This document shows, in pieces, positions 1 through 5,404 of a stretch of DNA of 6,713 bases. The notes beneath the pieces are model-generated. The model worked only from the letters and a program-made list of their open reading frames with translations. It searched no databases and was not told the DNA's origin. Made by a program: the position numbers and the translations under genes. The DNA is from JAWWPY01 sp964412845 (GTDB taxonomy: Bacteria > Actinomycetota > Actinomycetes > Streptosporangiales > Streptosporangiaceae): contig CAYPQM010000251.1 in NCBI GenBank assembly GCA_964412845.1, positions 1-6,713 on the forward strand. Direction: 5' to 3'. The first letter of the stretch is position 1, and each line of letters begins with the position of its first letter.

Positions 1-1276
1 ACTGGAGCAGTCCCTGCGGACCGGGGCGATCACCGGCCTCGCCACCACGACGGCCCTGGAGCTTGGCGTCGACATCAGCGGCCTGGACGCGGTGCTCATC
101 GCGGGCTGGCCGGGCACCAGATCGGCGCTCTGGCAGCAGGCCGGCCGGGCCGGCCGGGCCGGCCGCAGCGCGGTAGCGGTGCTGATCGCGCGGGACGACC
201 CGCTGGACACCTATCTGGTGCACCATCCCGAGGCGCTGCTGCGCCGCCCGGTGGAAGCCACGGTGCTCGATCCTGACAACCCGTACGTGCTGGCCCCGCA
301 TCTGTGCGCGGCCGCGGCGGAGTTGCCGCTGACCGAGGCTGACCTGACGTTGTTCGGCCCGCAGGCGGCCGCGGCCGCGGACGCCCTCATCCAGCGCGGG
401 ATGCTGCGCCGCCGGGGGCCGGTCATCTGCTGGACCCGCCGCGGCCGCGCCGCGCGATCCGGCCTGCGCGGAACCGGGGGGCGCCCGGTCAAGATCGTCG
501 AGGTGCCGACCGGGCGGCTGGTCGGCACCGTCGACGAGCCATCCGCCCACGTGCTGGTGCACACGGGCGCGGTCTATCCGCACCAGGGCGAGATGTACCT
601 GGTCACCAACCTGGACCTGACCGGCGGGGTGGCCCTGGTGGCGGCGGAGGACCCGGGCTACGCGACCTCCGCCCGTGAGGTCACCACCATCGAGGTCGCC
701 GCCGAGCTGCGCCTGTCGCCGTGGGGTGACGCCGAGGTTCACTTCGGTGACGTCCAGGTGACCCGGCAGGTCACCTCGTTCGTCCGGCGGGGGCTGGAGA
801 CCGGGCGGCCCCTCGGGGAAGTGCCGCTCGATTTGCCGCCGCGCACGTTGCGCACCCGCGCGGTGTGGTGGACGATCTCCGGCCGCCAGCGGTCCGCGCT
901 GGACCGCCTGGGCGTTGACCTGCCCGGCGCCGCACATGCCGCCGAGCACGCGTCCATCGGGCTGCTGCCGCTGTTCGCCGCCTGCGACCGATGGGACATC
1001 GGCGGGGTGTCCGCTGATGTGCATCCCGCCACGGGCCAACTGACCGTTTTCGTGTACGACGGGCATGACGGGGGCGCGGGCTTTGCCGAACGAGGCTACC
1101 GGGCCGCGCCGGAATGGCTCCGGGCCACGGCAGAGGCCATTCGCAGCTGCGAGTGCCAGGCCGGCTGCCCGTCCTGCATCCAATCCCCCAAATGCGGAAA
1201 CGGCAATGAGCCGCTCTCGAAAAATGGCTCTGTCCTGCTGCTGGAGACCCTGCTGGCGGGCTGCCTGACGCGCTGA
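1..1276 (+). CDS. DEAD/DEAH-box superfamily 2 helicase, MrfA/YprA type with DUF1998 C-terminus (5' part outside window)
   Basis: This is the C-terminal part of an ATP-dependent superfamily 2 helicase; the reading frame is open from base 2, giving 424 visible residues. Residues 13-25 (LATTTALELGVDI) are helicase motif V and 45-52 (QQAGRAGR) motif VI with its arginine finger. The middle section (PDNPYVLAPHL, about residues 93-103) is typical of the linker and winged-helix region. The end, from about residue 315, is a DUF1998 (MZB) domain with HASIGLLPLFAACDRWDIGG and VYDGHDGGAGFAERGY. It closes with a cysteine cluster CxCx3Cx2Cx5C (residues 383-398, bases 1148-1195) that should bind zinc. Bacillus subtilis MrfA, of this family, repairs mitomycin C damage, and M. 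tuberculosis Rv3649 is the likely counterpart; repair as the role here is inferred. The ATPase motifs I-IV lie upstream of the window. The gene converges on the small RNA at 1319-1440. Confidence 0.93.
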   Translation, partial: LEQSLRTGAITGLATTTALELGVDISGLDAVLIAGWPGTRSALWQQAGRAGRAGRSAVAVLIARDDPLDTYLVHHPEALLRRPVEATVLDPDNPYVLAPHLCAAAAELPLTEADLTLFGPQAAAAADALIQRGMLRRRGPVICWTRRGRAARSGLRGTGGRPVKIVEVPTGRLVGTVDEPSAHVLVHTGAVYPHQGEMYLVTNLDLTGGVALVAAEDPGYATSAREVTTIEVAAELRLSPWGDAEVHFGDVQVTRQVTSFVRRGLETGRPLGEVPLDLPPRTLRTRAVWWTISGRQRSALDRLGVDLPGAAHAAEHASIGLLPLFAACDRWDIGGVSADVHPATGQLTVFVYDGHDGGAGFAERGYRAAPEWLRATAEAIRSCECQAGCPSCIQSPKCGNGNEPLSKNGSVLLLETLLAGCLTR

Positions 1277-1286
1277 GCGCCCGCGC

Positions 1287-1303
1287 CCGCAGCCGGTCTG
1301 CGG
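1287..1303 (+). terminator. Small hairpin just after the helicase stop codon
   Basis: CCGCAG (1287-1292) and CTGCGG (1298-1303) form a 6-bp stem with a 5-nt loop, starting 10 nt after the helicase stop codon. There is no T-tract. It may help end helicase mRNA or protect its 3' end, but a stem this short is not unusual in such GC-rich DNA. Confidence 0.25.
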
Positions 1304-1318
1304 TCCCAGAAACAGAGG

Positions 1319-1354
1319 CGGGGCCGGCCTCCATCGGAATGGAAACCGGCCCCG
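1319..1354 (-). terminator. Hairpin terminator of the 6C RNA
   Basis: On the minus strand the arms CGGGGCCGG (1354-1346) and CCGGCCCCG (1327-1319) pair perfectly. Inside them two U·G wobbles (1345/1328 and 1344/1329) and a second block UCCAU/AUGGA (1343-1339 with 1334-1330) extend the stem to 16 bp, closed by a UCCG tetraloop. Read on the plus strand the same two wobble positions become C/A mismatches, so the structure is best formed by a minus-strand transcript. A pyrimidine-rich tail (CCTCTGTTTCTGGG) follows. The outer 9-bp stem could also stop helicase transcripts coming from the other side, whose stop codon is 42 bp away. Confidence 0.75.
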
Positions 1355-1440
1355 ACCACAATGGGGCGACCCCCGCCGGGGGGGAGAGCGGGGGTCGCCA
1401 TACGGTCCGGCTCCGGGGGGGGCAGAGCCGGGCCCGTCAT
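1319..1440 (-). ncRNA. 6C: 6C-type small RNA (two C-loop hairpins plus terminator)
   Basis: Read on the minus strand this stretch folds into two hairpins with C-rich loops, which defines the actinobacterial 6C RNA. Hairpin 1 has a 7-bp stem (CCGGCTC at 1431-1425 with GAGCCGG at 1413-1407) and an 11-nt loop containing eight consecutive C (1422-1415). Hairpin 2 has a perfect 12-bp stem (1399-1388 with 1376-1365) and an 11-nt loop containing seven consecutive C (1384-1378). A third hairpin (1354-1319) acts as terminator. A promoter-like sequence ends 7 nt before the predicted 5' end, near 1440; the exact end is inferred. In M. tuberculosis the 6C RNA (B11) lies between Rv3660c and Rv3661, in the same broad chromosomal neighbourhood. 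Known 6C RNAs act in trans by pairing their C-rich loops with G-rich mRNA sites; the Corynebacterium glutamicum one has been linked to the SOS response. Identification rests on fold and context, not on a covariance-model score. Confidence 0.85.
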
Positions 1441-1447
1441 CCAGCAA

Positions 1448-1477
1448 AGCCTATGCGCATGATGGCCAAGTTACCAA
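1448..1477 (-). promoter_or_regulatory. Putative sigma-70-type promoter of the 6C RNA
   Basis: On the minus strand, TTGGTA (1477-1472) and TAGGCT (1453-1448) are separated by 18 bp, giving a -35 box with four of six consensus bases and a -10 box of the TAnnnT type common in actinomycetes. Transcription would start near 1441-1440, just before the first C-loop hairpin. The flanking region (about 1440-1600) is visibly less GC-rich than its surroundings, as expected for a promoter. The start site is inferred, not demonstrated. Confidence 0.5.
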
Positions 1478-1687
1478 CCAGTCACGCAGACATCGCGGCG
1501 TTTGCAGGACTTGGCTCTATGCTGCCGGACCAGGGGTAGTTACGTCGAGAGTGCGGGCAGAAACTCTTCGCAATTGTTTGACGCAACCGCCCGGATCACT
1601 CGCGAAGGCCAGGCAGCCGGGCCACCGGCTCGCCGCCGGCCGGCCCCGGAGCAGCGATTTTGGCGGCAGCCGGGCACCGGCGGGACA

Positions 1688-1712
1688 CGTCCCCGGCCCG
1701 CGGCCGGGGACG
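1688..1712. repeat. 25-nt inverted repeat, 11-bp perfect stem
   Basis: CGTCCCCGGCC (1688-1698) and GGCCGGGGACG (1702-1712) are perfect reverse complements around a 3-nt CGC spacer. It lies in the gene-free region, so coding constraint does not explain it. It could be a bidirectional terminator or a protein-binding site; no T-tract follows on either strand and the function is unknown. Confidence 0.6.
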
Positions 1713-2018
1713 CCTGGCGCCGCTGTCCGCCGCGGGCCAGGAGACTGGGCGGGCTCCGGTGACGGCCGCCGCGGGCAATGTGAACGGCCGGAACGATCGA
1801 GATAACGAATCCATCACGCCCAGGGCTATGCTCCCGGCCGGATCCGTCGTAGAAAGGTCTCACGGACTACACGTCCGGACACGGCAGCCGGGTACCCACG
1901 CGCGACCAGCCGCGGGAGGCGTGCCGAGGTAGGCGCGGTAACGGCCGGCCGTCGCCCGGATAGGGCGCGGCGGCCTCGCGACCTGCCCGGCAGAGAGGTG
2001 CACGCTTGGTAACCCGGG

Positions 2019-2032
2019 CCTGACGTGTCAGG
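2019..2032. repeat. 14-nt inverted repeat abutting the 28-bp palindrome
   Basis: CCTGAC (2019-2024) and GTCAGG (2027-2032) are perfect reverse complements around GT. The element ends exactly where the 28-bp palindrome begins. It resembles a dyad operator in size and symmetry, but I cannot name a regulator. As RNA its 2-nt loop is too tight unless the innermost pair opens. Confidence 0.45.
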
Positions 2033-2060
2033 GAACGGCGCCCCGGCCGGGGCGCCGTTC
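2033..2060. terminator. Perfect 28-bp palindrome, probable bidirectional terminator
   Basis: GAACGGCGCCCCGG (2033-2046) is followed immediately by its exact reverse complement CCGGGGCGCCGTTC (2047-2060). As RNA from either strand it would form a 12-bp stem with a four-base GGCC loop. Strong GC hairpins without U-tracts often end transcripts in actinomycetes, and this one would insulate the operon starting at 2256 from upstream transcription. No gene that it obviously terminates was found, so it may end an unrecognised RNA or serve as a DNA operator. Confidence 0.55.
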
Positions 2061-2176
2061 GCTGTGCGCGCGGGGCGAAACGGGGACTCTGCCCGCCGAT
2101 CCCGTAGGATCGCTTGCCGTGGGGACCGGTGACCCGGGATCACGACGCTGCCCGGCAGGTCGGCGCGACTGCCAAT

Positions 2177-2194
2177 GCCCACGCCCACGCCCAC
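2177..2194 (+). repeat. Three tandem copies of GCCCAC
   Basis: The hexamer GCCCAC occurs three times in a row in the leader of the downstream operon, about 60 bp before the start codon. If read as protein in the frame of the membrane protein gene it would give a Pro-Thr repeat, but the chosen start at 2256 places it in the untranslated leader. It is probably a simple slippage repeat. Confidence 0.5.
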
Positions 2195-2241
2195 GCGCGC
2201 AGCGCGGGGGTGCGCGAGACTTGAGGGCCAGGAGCGCAGAA

Positions 2242-2250
2242 GGGGAGAGC
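2242..2250 (+). promoter_or_regulatory. Shine-Dalgarno region of the holin-like gene, complementary to 6C loop 2
   Basis: The purine-rich stretch GGGGAGAGC, within GAAGGGGAG and the bases after it, lies 5 nt before the ATG at 2256 and decides that start against the longer open frame beginning at 2175, which lacks a comparable site. The same nine bases occur on the plus strand at 1381-1389, inside the 6C RNA gene. The 6C transcript therefore carries the exact complement, GCUCUCCCC, spanning seven bases of loop 2 and two of its stem. The ribosome-binding role is well supported; control by 6C is a hypothesis. Confidence 0.7.
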
Positions 2251-2255
2251 ATGTG

Positions 2256-2702
2256 ATGGCCAAGCCGACAGCGCCGCCGTCCCGGGGCAGTGACAGCGAG
2301 AAGTCACTCGGCGACCTGGTTGCCCAGGCGGTCAAGGACGTCACCCAGCTAGTCAGGTTCGAACTCGACCTCGCCAAGCTCGAATTGCGCGCCGACGCCC
2401 GCCGCCTGGGCCTGGCCGCCGCACTGCTCGCCATCGCCGCCATGTCCGGCTGCCTCGTCCTGGTCCTGGCCTGCTTCGCGCTGGCTTACGGGCTGATCAC
2501 GATCGGCATCTGGTCATGGGCCGCTTTCCTCATCGTGGCGGGCGGGTGCGTCCTGCTGGCTGCCCTGGTCATCCTGGTCGTGGTGATAAAGGTGCGGGGG
2601 CTGAGCGGGCTGCGCGAGACCAGGAAGACTGTTCATGAGGATTTTGCGATGCTCAAACGCGACGAGGAGAGCCCGGCCGGGCCGGCGGTCGAGGCAGGGT
2701 GA
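2256..2702 (+). CDS. Two-helix membrane protein, holin superfamily III / DUF1469 type
   Basis: This 148-residue protein has a polar N-terminus and an amphipathic stretch (LGDLVAQAVKDVTQLVRFELDLAKLELRADARR split over residues 18-50). Two hydrophobic segments follow, at about 55-77 and 88-112, then a charged C-terminal tail. This is the layout of the Phage_holin_3_6 (DUF1469) family of chromosomal actinomycete membrane proteins. Despite the family name nothing phage-like surrounds it and lysis is unlikely; the real role is unknown. M. tuberculosis Rv3669, next to ephE, is the probable counterpart. ATG 2256 was chosen for its Shine-Dalgarno site. An in-frame GTG directly before it (2253) is possible, and a start at 2175 would add 27 residues of low-complexity sequence. 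It begins a three-gene operon, with ephE starting 3 nt after its stop. Confidence 0.85.
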   Translation: MAKPTAPPSRGSDSEKSLGDLVAQAVKDVTQLVRFELDLAKLELRADARRLGLAAALLAIAAMSGCLVLVLACFALAYGLITIGIWSWAAFLIVAGGCVLLAALVILVVVIKVRGLSGLRETRKTVHEDFAMLKRDEESPAGPAVEAG

Positions 2703-2705
2703 GCC

Positions 2706-3629
2706 ATGACCCTGCGGGGTGAGGCGGCGGTTTACGTCGAGGGCCCGTGGTCACACCGGCCGGTCAGCGCCAACGGAACCCGGTTCCACATCGCCGAGAA
2801 CGGCGAGGGACCGCTTGTCCTGCTGCTGCATGGCTTCCCACAGTTCTGGTGGACCTGGCGGCAGCAACTCCAGACCCTGGCGGACGCGGGCTACCGGGCG
2901 GTCGCCGCCGATCTGCGCGGGTATGGCGGCAGCGACAAGCCGCCACGAGGATATGACCTGGTGACGGCGGCCTCCGATGCCGCCGGGCTGGTCCGCGCGC
3001 TCGGCGAGGCAAATGCCGTCGTGGTCGGCCACGACTGGGGCGGCCTGGTGGCCTGGACCATGGCCGCCTACTTCCCCAAGGTGGTGCGCCGCCTCGCGAT
3101 CGTCTCCGTCGCGCACCCGCTCCGGATGCGATCGGCGGTGCTGACCGATCCGCTGGGGCAAGGCAGGCACAGCGGGTATGCGTTCGGCTTCCAGGTTCCG
3201 GTCCTTCCGGAACGGCAGTTGGTCAGGGACGACGCCCGGCGCGTCGGCCGGATGCTGCGTTCCTGGTCCCGCCCCGGCTGGCCCGACCTGGACACCGAGC
3301 GGCGGTACCGGGCGGCCATGTGCATACCGTCTGTCGCCCACTCGGCGCTGGAGTACCACCGCTGGTTCTTGCGGTCCCGGGTGCGGCCGGACGGGATGCG
3401 TTACGCGAGGCGGATGCGGGCGCCGATCCAGGCTCCCACCCTGCACCTGCACGGGGCGCTGGACACGTGCGTGCTGCCGGGCACCGCGCGCGGGTCCGGC
3501 CGGCATGTGGACGCCCCGTACCGGTGGCGGCTGCTGGACGGCTCCGGCCATTTCCCGCACGAAGAGCAGCCGGACCGCTTTGACACCGAGCTGATCGGCT
3601 GGCTGGCGGACCCAGAACCGGAACGTTGA
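2706..3629 (+). CDS. ephE: Alpha/beta-fold epoxide hydrolase, EphE-like
   Basis: This 307-residue enzyme probably opens epoxides to diols with water. HGFPQFWWTWR (residues 42-52) carries the HGxP oxyanion-hole motif typical of epoxide hydrolases. The nucleophile is Asp110 in VGHDWGG, the acid probably Asp253 (ALDTCV) and the base His282 (GSGHFPHEEQP). The cap domain, roughly 135-235, contains EYHRWFLR, whose Tyr217 is a candidate ring-opening tyrosine. An aspartate rather than serine nucleophile argues against an esterase; haloalkane dehalogenase is the main alternative but less likely because of the HGFP block. It sits between the DUF1469 gene (3 nt upstream) and the DUF309 gene, whose TTG start overlaps its TGA stop. 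Position relative to marP matches M. tuberculosis ephE (Rv3670). The physiological substrate is unknown. Confidence 0.87.
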   Translation: MTLRGEAAVYVEGPWSHRPVSANGTRFHIAENGEGPLVLLLHGFPQFWWTWRQQLQTLADAGYRAVAADLRGYGGSDKPPRGYDLVTAASDAAGLVRALGEANAVVVGHDWGGLVAWTMAAYFPKVVRRLAIVSVAHPLRMRSAVLTDPLGQGRHSGYAFGFQVPVLPERQLVRDDARRVGRMLRSWSRPGWPDLDTERRYRAAMCIPSVAHSALEYHRWFLRSRVRPDGMRYARRMRAPIQAPTLHLHGALDTCVLPGTARGSGRHVDAPYRWRLLDGSGHFPHEEQPDRFDTELIGWLADPEPER

Positions 3630-4120
3630 CCCCCGGCGAGCCGGACCGGGACCGGGATCCCGCGGGCCGCCCGCGTAGCGCCCGGCCGCGCGACGCTCAG
3701 GGGCGGCCGCTGCGCCGCGGCGCCGCTGGGGAGGAGCGCGTTCCTGACGACCTGCTGCTGCCGCCTGCGCAGGCTCTCGCGCTGGCCCAGCGCCTGCTGG
3801 AGGCGGGCCGGCCATTCCACGCGCACGAGGTCCTTGAGGCGTCGTGGAAAGCGGCTCCGCAGGCCGAGCGCGAACTGTGGCGGGGGCTGGCGCAGGTGGC
3901 GGTGGGCCTGACCCACGCGCAGCGCGGCAATGCGCGCGGGGCGGTCGCGCTGCTGCGCCGGGGTGGCCGGGCGGTGGGCAGCTACGTCTCGGGCGCGCCG
4001 CATGACATCGACGCCGCCGGGATAGCCGAGGCATCCGCGCGGCTGGCGGCGCGGATCGAGGCGGACACCACGACGCCGGTGACGGCACGGGACCTGAGCC
4101 TGCGGCTGACGGCGGGTTAG
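3626..4120 (+). CDS. DUF309 domain protein
   Basis: This 164-residue protein belongs to the DUF309 family, small all-helical proteins without an established biochemical role. The hallmarks are PFHAHEVLEASWKAAP (residues 63-78), with the conserved histidines and HE motif, and RELWRGLAQVAVGLTHAQRGN (split over 81-101). The N-terminal section DRDPAGRPRSARPRDAQGRP, rich in Arg and Asp, looks like the leader seen in other actinomycete members. The TTG at 3626 is therefore the likely start: it overlaps the ephE stop by 4 nt (TTGA) and no other common start codon precedes this section, which suggests translational coupling. The stop lies only 6 bp from the stop of the convergent marP gene. No catalytic residues are assigned with confidence, although the conserved His/Glu cluster could bind a metal or ligand. 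Confidence 0.82.
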   Translation: MTPGEPDRDRDPAGRPRSARPRDAQGRPLRRGAAGEERVPDDLLLPPAQALALAQRLLEAGRPFHAHEVLEASWKAAPQAERELWRGLAQVAVGLTHAQRGNARGAVALLRRGGRAVGSYVSGAPHDIDAAGIAEASARLAARIEADTTTPVTARDLSLRLTAG

Positions 4121-4126
4121 AGCGGC

Positions 4127-5326
4127 CTAGTCGCAGGTGTGCGTGGACACGGGCGTCGTGGCCTGGCGCCCGTGCGCGGCGTCGGATGCGACCTCCGAGG
4201 CGGTCAGCGCATACCCGGTGTCGTTCACGCCGACCGCCGCGGCGAAGACCACACCATCGACCTTGCCGTCCGGGGCGAGCAGCGGTCCCCCCGAGTTACC
4301 CGGCTCCACGTTCGCCCGCACCTGGTAGATCTGCCGGGTCACCGTGTGCTGCTGATAGATGTCCGGGGCCTCCGCGGACTGGTCCACGCCGACCCGGGCC
4401 GCCCGCACGGTAAAGGACTTGTCCAGCGGGTACCCGGCGACTATCGCGCTGTCGCCGGCGTTGGCGGGCCCAGCGAAGTCCAGCGGCGTGGCGCCCAGGC
4501 CGGGGACGTAGAGCACCGCCACGTCCCGCTCAGGATCAAAGAGAACCACCTTGGCGGCGAACCGGGTGCCCTGCCGGGTGAAGATGTCCTGCTCCGAGTT
4601 GACCCCGGCTACCACGTGGGCGTTCGTCAGCACATGGTCTGGCGCGTACACGAAACCAGAACCCTCGATCCTGCGTGAGCAGGAAGTCGCGACGCCCATC
4701 ACCTTCACGATGCTGTTGCGGACCCGGCGCAGCCCCACGGATTTCAGGACATTCGGGTCAGGTGCGGCCACCGTCAGGGTGGGCTGCGCGCCGAGCGCGC
4801 CGAAGACCTGCGTATACGGGCCGCTGGCGAGCAGGCTGCGGAAGTCGGAAAACATCGTCTGCGCTTCCGGCGGCATGGCCCGGTCCACCCCGCGGAGCAC
4901 CGCGGACCGGTCGACCTGGTTGGAGATCACCGCGAACGGCGCATTCACCACGGCCGAGCCGATCAGCCACGCGATGAGCAGGACGGACAGCACGCTCACG
5001 GCCGCACCAGCGGCCGAGTCCACGAAGGTGGCCGGCCGCCAGCTCACCCGGGATCGGATCGCGGCCCCGATGGCGGAGGCCACCAACTGGCCGATCATCG
5101 CCGCCAGGAAGACCAGGACAATGGCCACCAGGGCCTGCTTGGTCTGCTGCTTGGCGATCGAGCGGGCGATCGAAGGCGCGAACAGCGCGCCGATCGCGGC
5201 CCCGCCGAGGAACCCGGCGAAGCTCAGCACACCGACGATGAAACCCTGGCGGTAGCCGGCCACCGCGAAGGCGGCTGCTAGCGCAATCAGGATCAGATCA
5301 AGCAGATCTCCCGACACCTGCCCCAC
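4127..5326 (-). CDS. marP: MarP, membrane-anchored trypsin-like serine protease (CvpA-type membrane domain)
   Basis: This 399-residue protein has four hydrophobic segments (about 8-27, 30-52, 64-87 and 107-130) forming a CvpA/colicin V production-like membrane domain, then an extracytoplasmic chymotrypsin-fold protease. The triad is His237 (TNAHVV), Asp268 (ERDVAVL) and Ser345 (GNSGGP). Cys216 and Cys398 match the positions of the disulfide that stabilises M. tuberculosis MarP (Rv3671c), which is needed for acid and oxidative stress resistance and acts in the envelope on cell-wall hydrolases. The GTG at 5326 gives the full length but has no Shine-Dalgarno site. A second GTG at 5317 (residue 4) has GGTGGGG only three bases upstream. 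TATACG (5333-5328) could be a -10 box giving a very short leader or leaderless mRNA. It lies 78 bp after the Nudix gene with a hairpin between them. Confidence 0.95.
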   Translation of the reverse strand: MGQVSGDLLDLILIALAAAFAVAGYRQGFIVGVLSFAGFLGGAAIGALFAPSIARSIAKQQTKQALVAIVLVFLAAMIGQLVASAIGAAIRSRVSWRPATFVDSAAGAAVSVLSVLLIAWLIGSAVVNAPFAVISNQVDRSAVLRGVDRAMPPEAQTMFSDFRSLLASGPYTQVFGALGAQPTLTVAAPDPNVLKSVGLRRVRNSIVKVMGVATSCSRRIEGSGFVYAPDHVLTNAHVVAGVNSEQDIFTRQGTRFAAKVVLFDPERDVAVLYVPGLGATPLDFAGPANAGDSAIVAGYPLDKSFTVRAARVGVDQSAEAPDIYQQHTVTRQIYQVRANVEPGNSGGPLLAPDGKVDGVVFAAAVGVNDTGYALTASEVASDAAHGRQATTPVSTHTCD

Positions 5327-5348
5327 CGTATAGCGCGCAACCCGATGA

Positions 5349-5370
5349 TTGCCCCGTCCTCACGGGGCAG
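5349..5370 (-). terminator. Hairpin between the Nudix and marP genes
   Basis: TGCCCCGT (5350-5357) and ACGGGGCA (5362-5369) form a perfect 8-bp stem with a four-base loop (GAGG on the minus strand), extendable by one wobble pair. It lies 34 bp after the Nudix stop and 23 bp before the marP start. It may end or reduce readthrough from nth-Nudix into marP. There is no U-tract, so partial termination or 3'-end protection is as likely. Confidence 0.45.
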
Positions 5371-5404
5371 CCGTAAGGCGAACGTCAGCAGAATGCGAGG
5401 AAAG

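Larger units (their letters stand above)
1441..2255. other. Gene-free intergenic region, about 800 bp, with strong inverted repeats
   Basis: I find no convincing protein gene here on either strand. The open frames present have arginine/proline/alanine-rich translations without recognisable domains, and no supporting ribosome binding sites. The segment about 1440-1600 is less GC-rich and contains promoter-like elements, among them TTGACG (1578-1583, plus strand) with no good -10 box. Strong inverted repeats lie at 1688-1712, 2019-2032 and 2033-2060. A TAGGAT box (2105-2110) sits within the inverted repeat CGATCC-CGTA-GGATCG (2097-2112) and could be the -10 element of the downstream operon, giving a leader of about 140 nt; its -35 partner is poor. 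No tRNA, and no riboswitch class that I could recognise with confidence, was seen. Confidence 0.6.

Noticed and set aside
138..165. Direct repeat of CCGGCCGGGC in the helicase gene
   Set aside because: It simply encodes the AGRAGRAGR run of helicase motif VI and is explained by the protein.
1404..1434. Reading the three hairpins as plus-strand terminators of the helicase
   Set aside because: The C-rich loops, the wobble pattern of the 1319-1354 stem and the promoter at 1448-1477 all favour a minus-strand RNA, although the outer stems could still stop plus-strand transcripts.
1096..1440. 114-residue minus-strand frame over the 6C region and the helicase end
   Set aside because: Its sequence is explained by the RNA hairpins and by the helicase's opposite strand; it has no domain similarity that I can see.
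1540..1863. Minus-strand frame of 107 residues and several overlapping frames in the gene-free region
   Set aside because: Competing frames on both strands have similar lengths and composition, with no domain or ribosome binding site, so none stands out as a gene.
1918..1945. Resemblance of GAGGTAGGCGCGGTAACGG to parts of cyclic-dinucleotide riboswitches
   Set aside because: The partner segments required by the GEMM or ydaO folds could not be found upstream or downstream, and no suitable gene follows closely. A few shared bases are not enough.
2256..2702. A prophage lysis module suggested by the holin family name
   Set aside because: No endolysin, portal or other phage gene is nearby. The position next to ephE and marP is a conserved chromosomal arrangement in actinomycetes.
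2751..4088. 445-residue minus-strand open frame opposite ephE and DUF309
   Set aside because: Its translation is proline/arginine/alanine-rich with no domain and it mirrors two well-supported plus-strand genes. Long antisense frames are expected in such GC-rich coding DNA.
4551..5255. 234-residue plus-strand open frame opposite marP
   Set aside because: It is the complement of the marP membrane domain and linker, with a low-complexity Ser/Thr/Ala-rich translation and no ribosome binding site.
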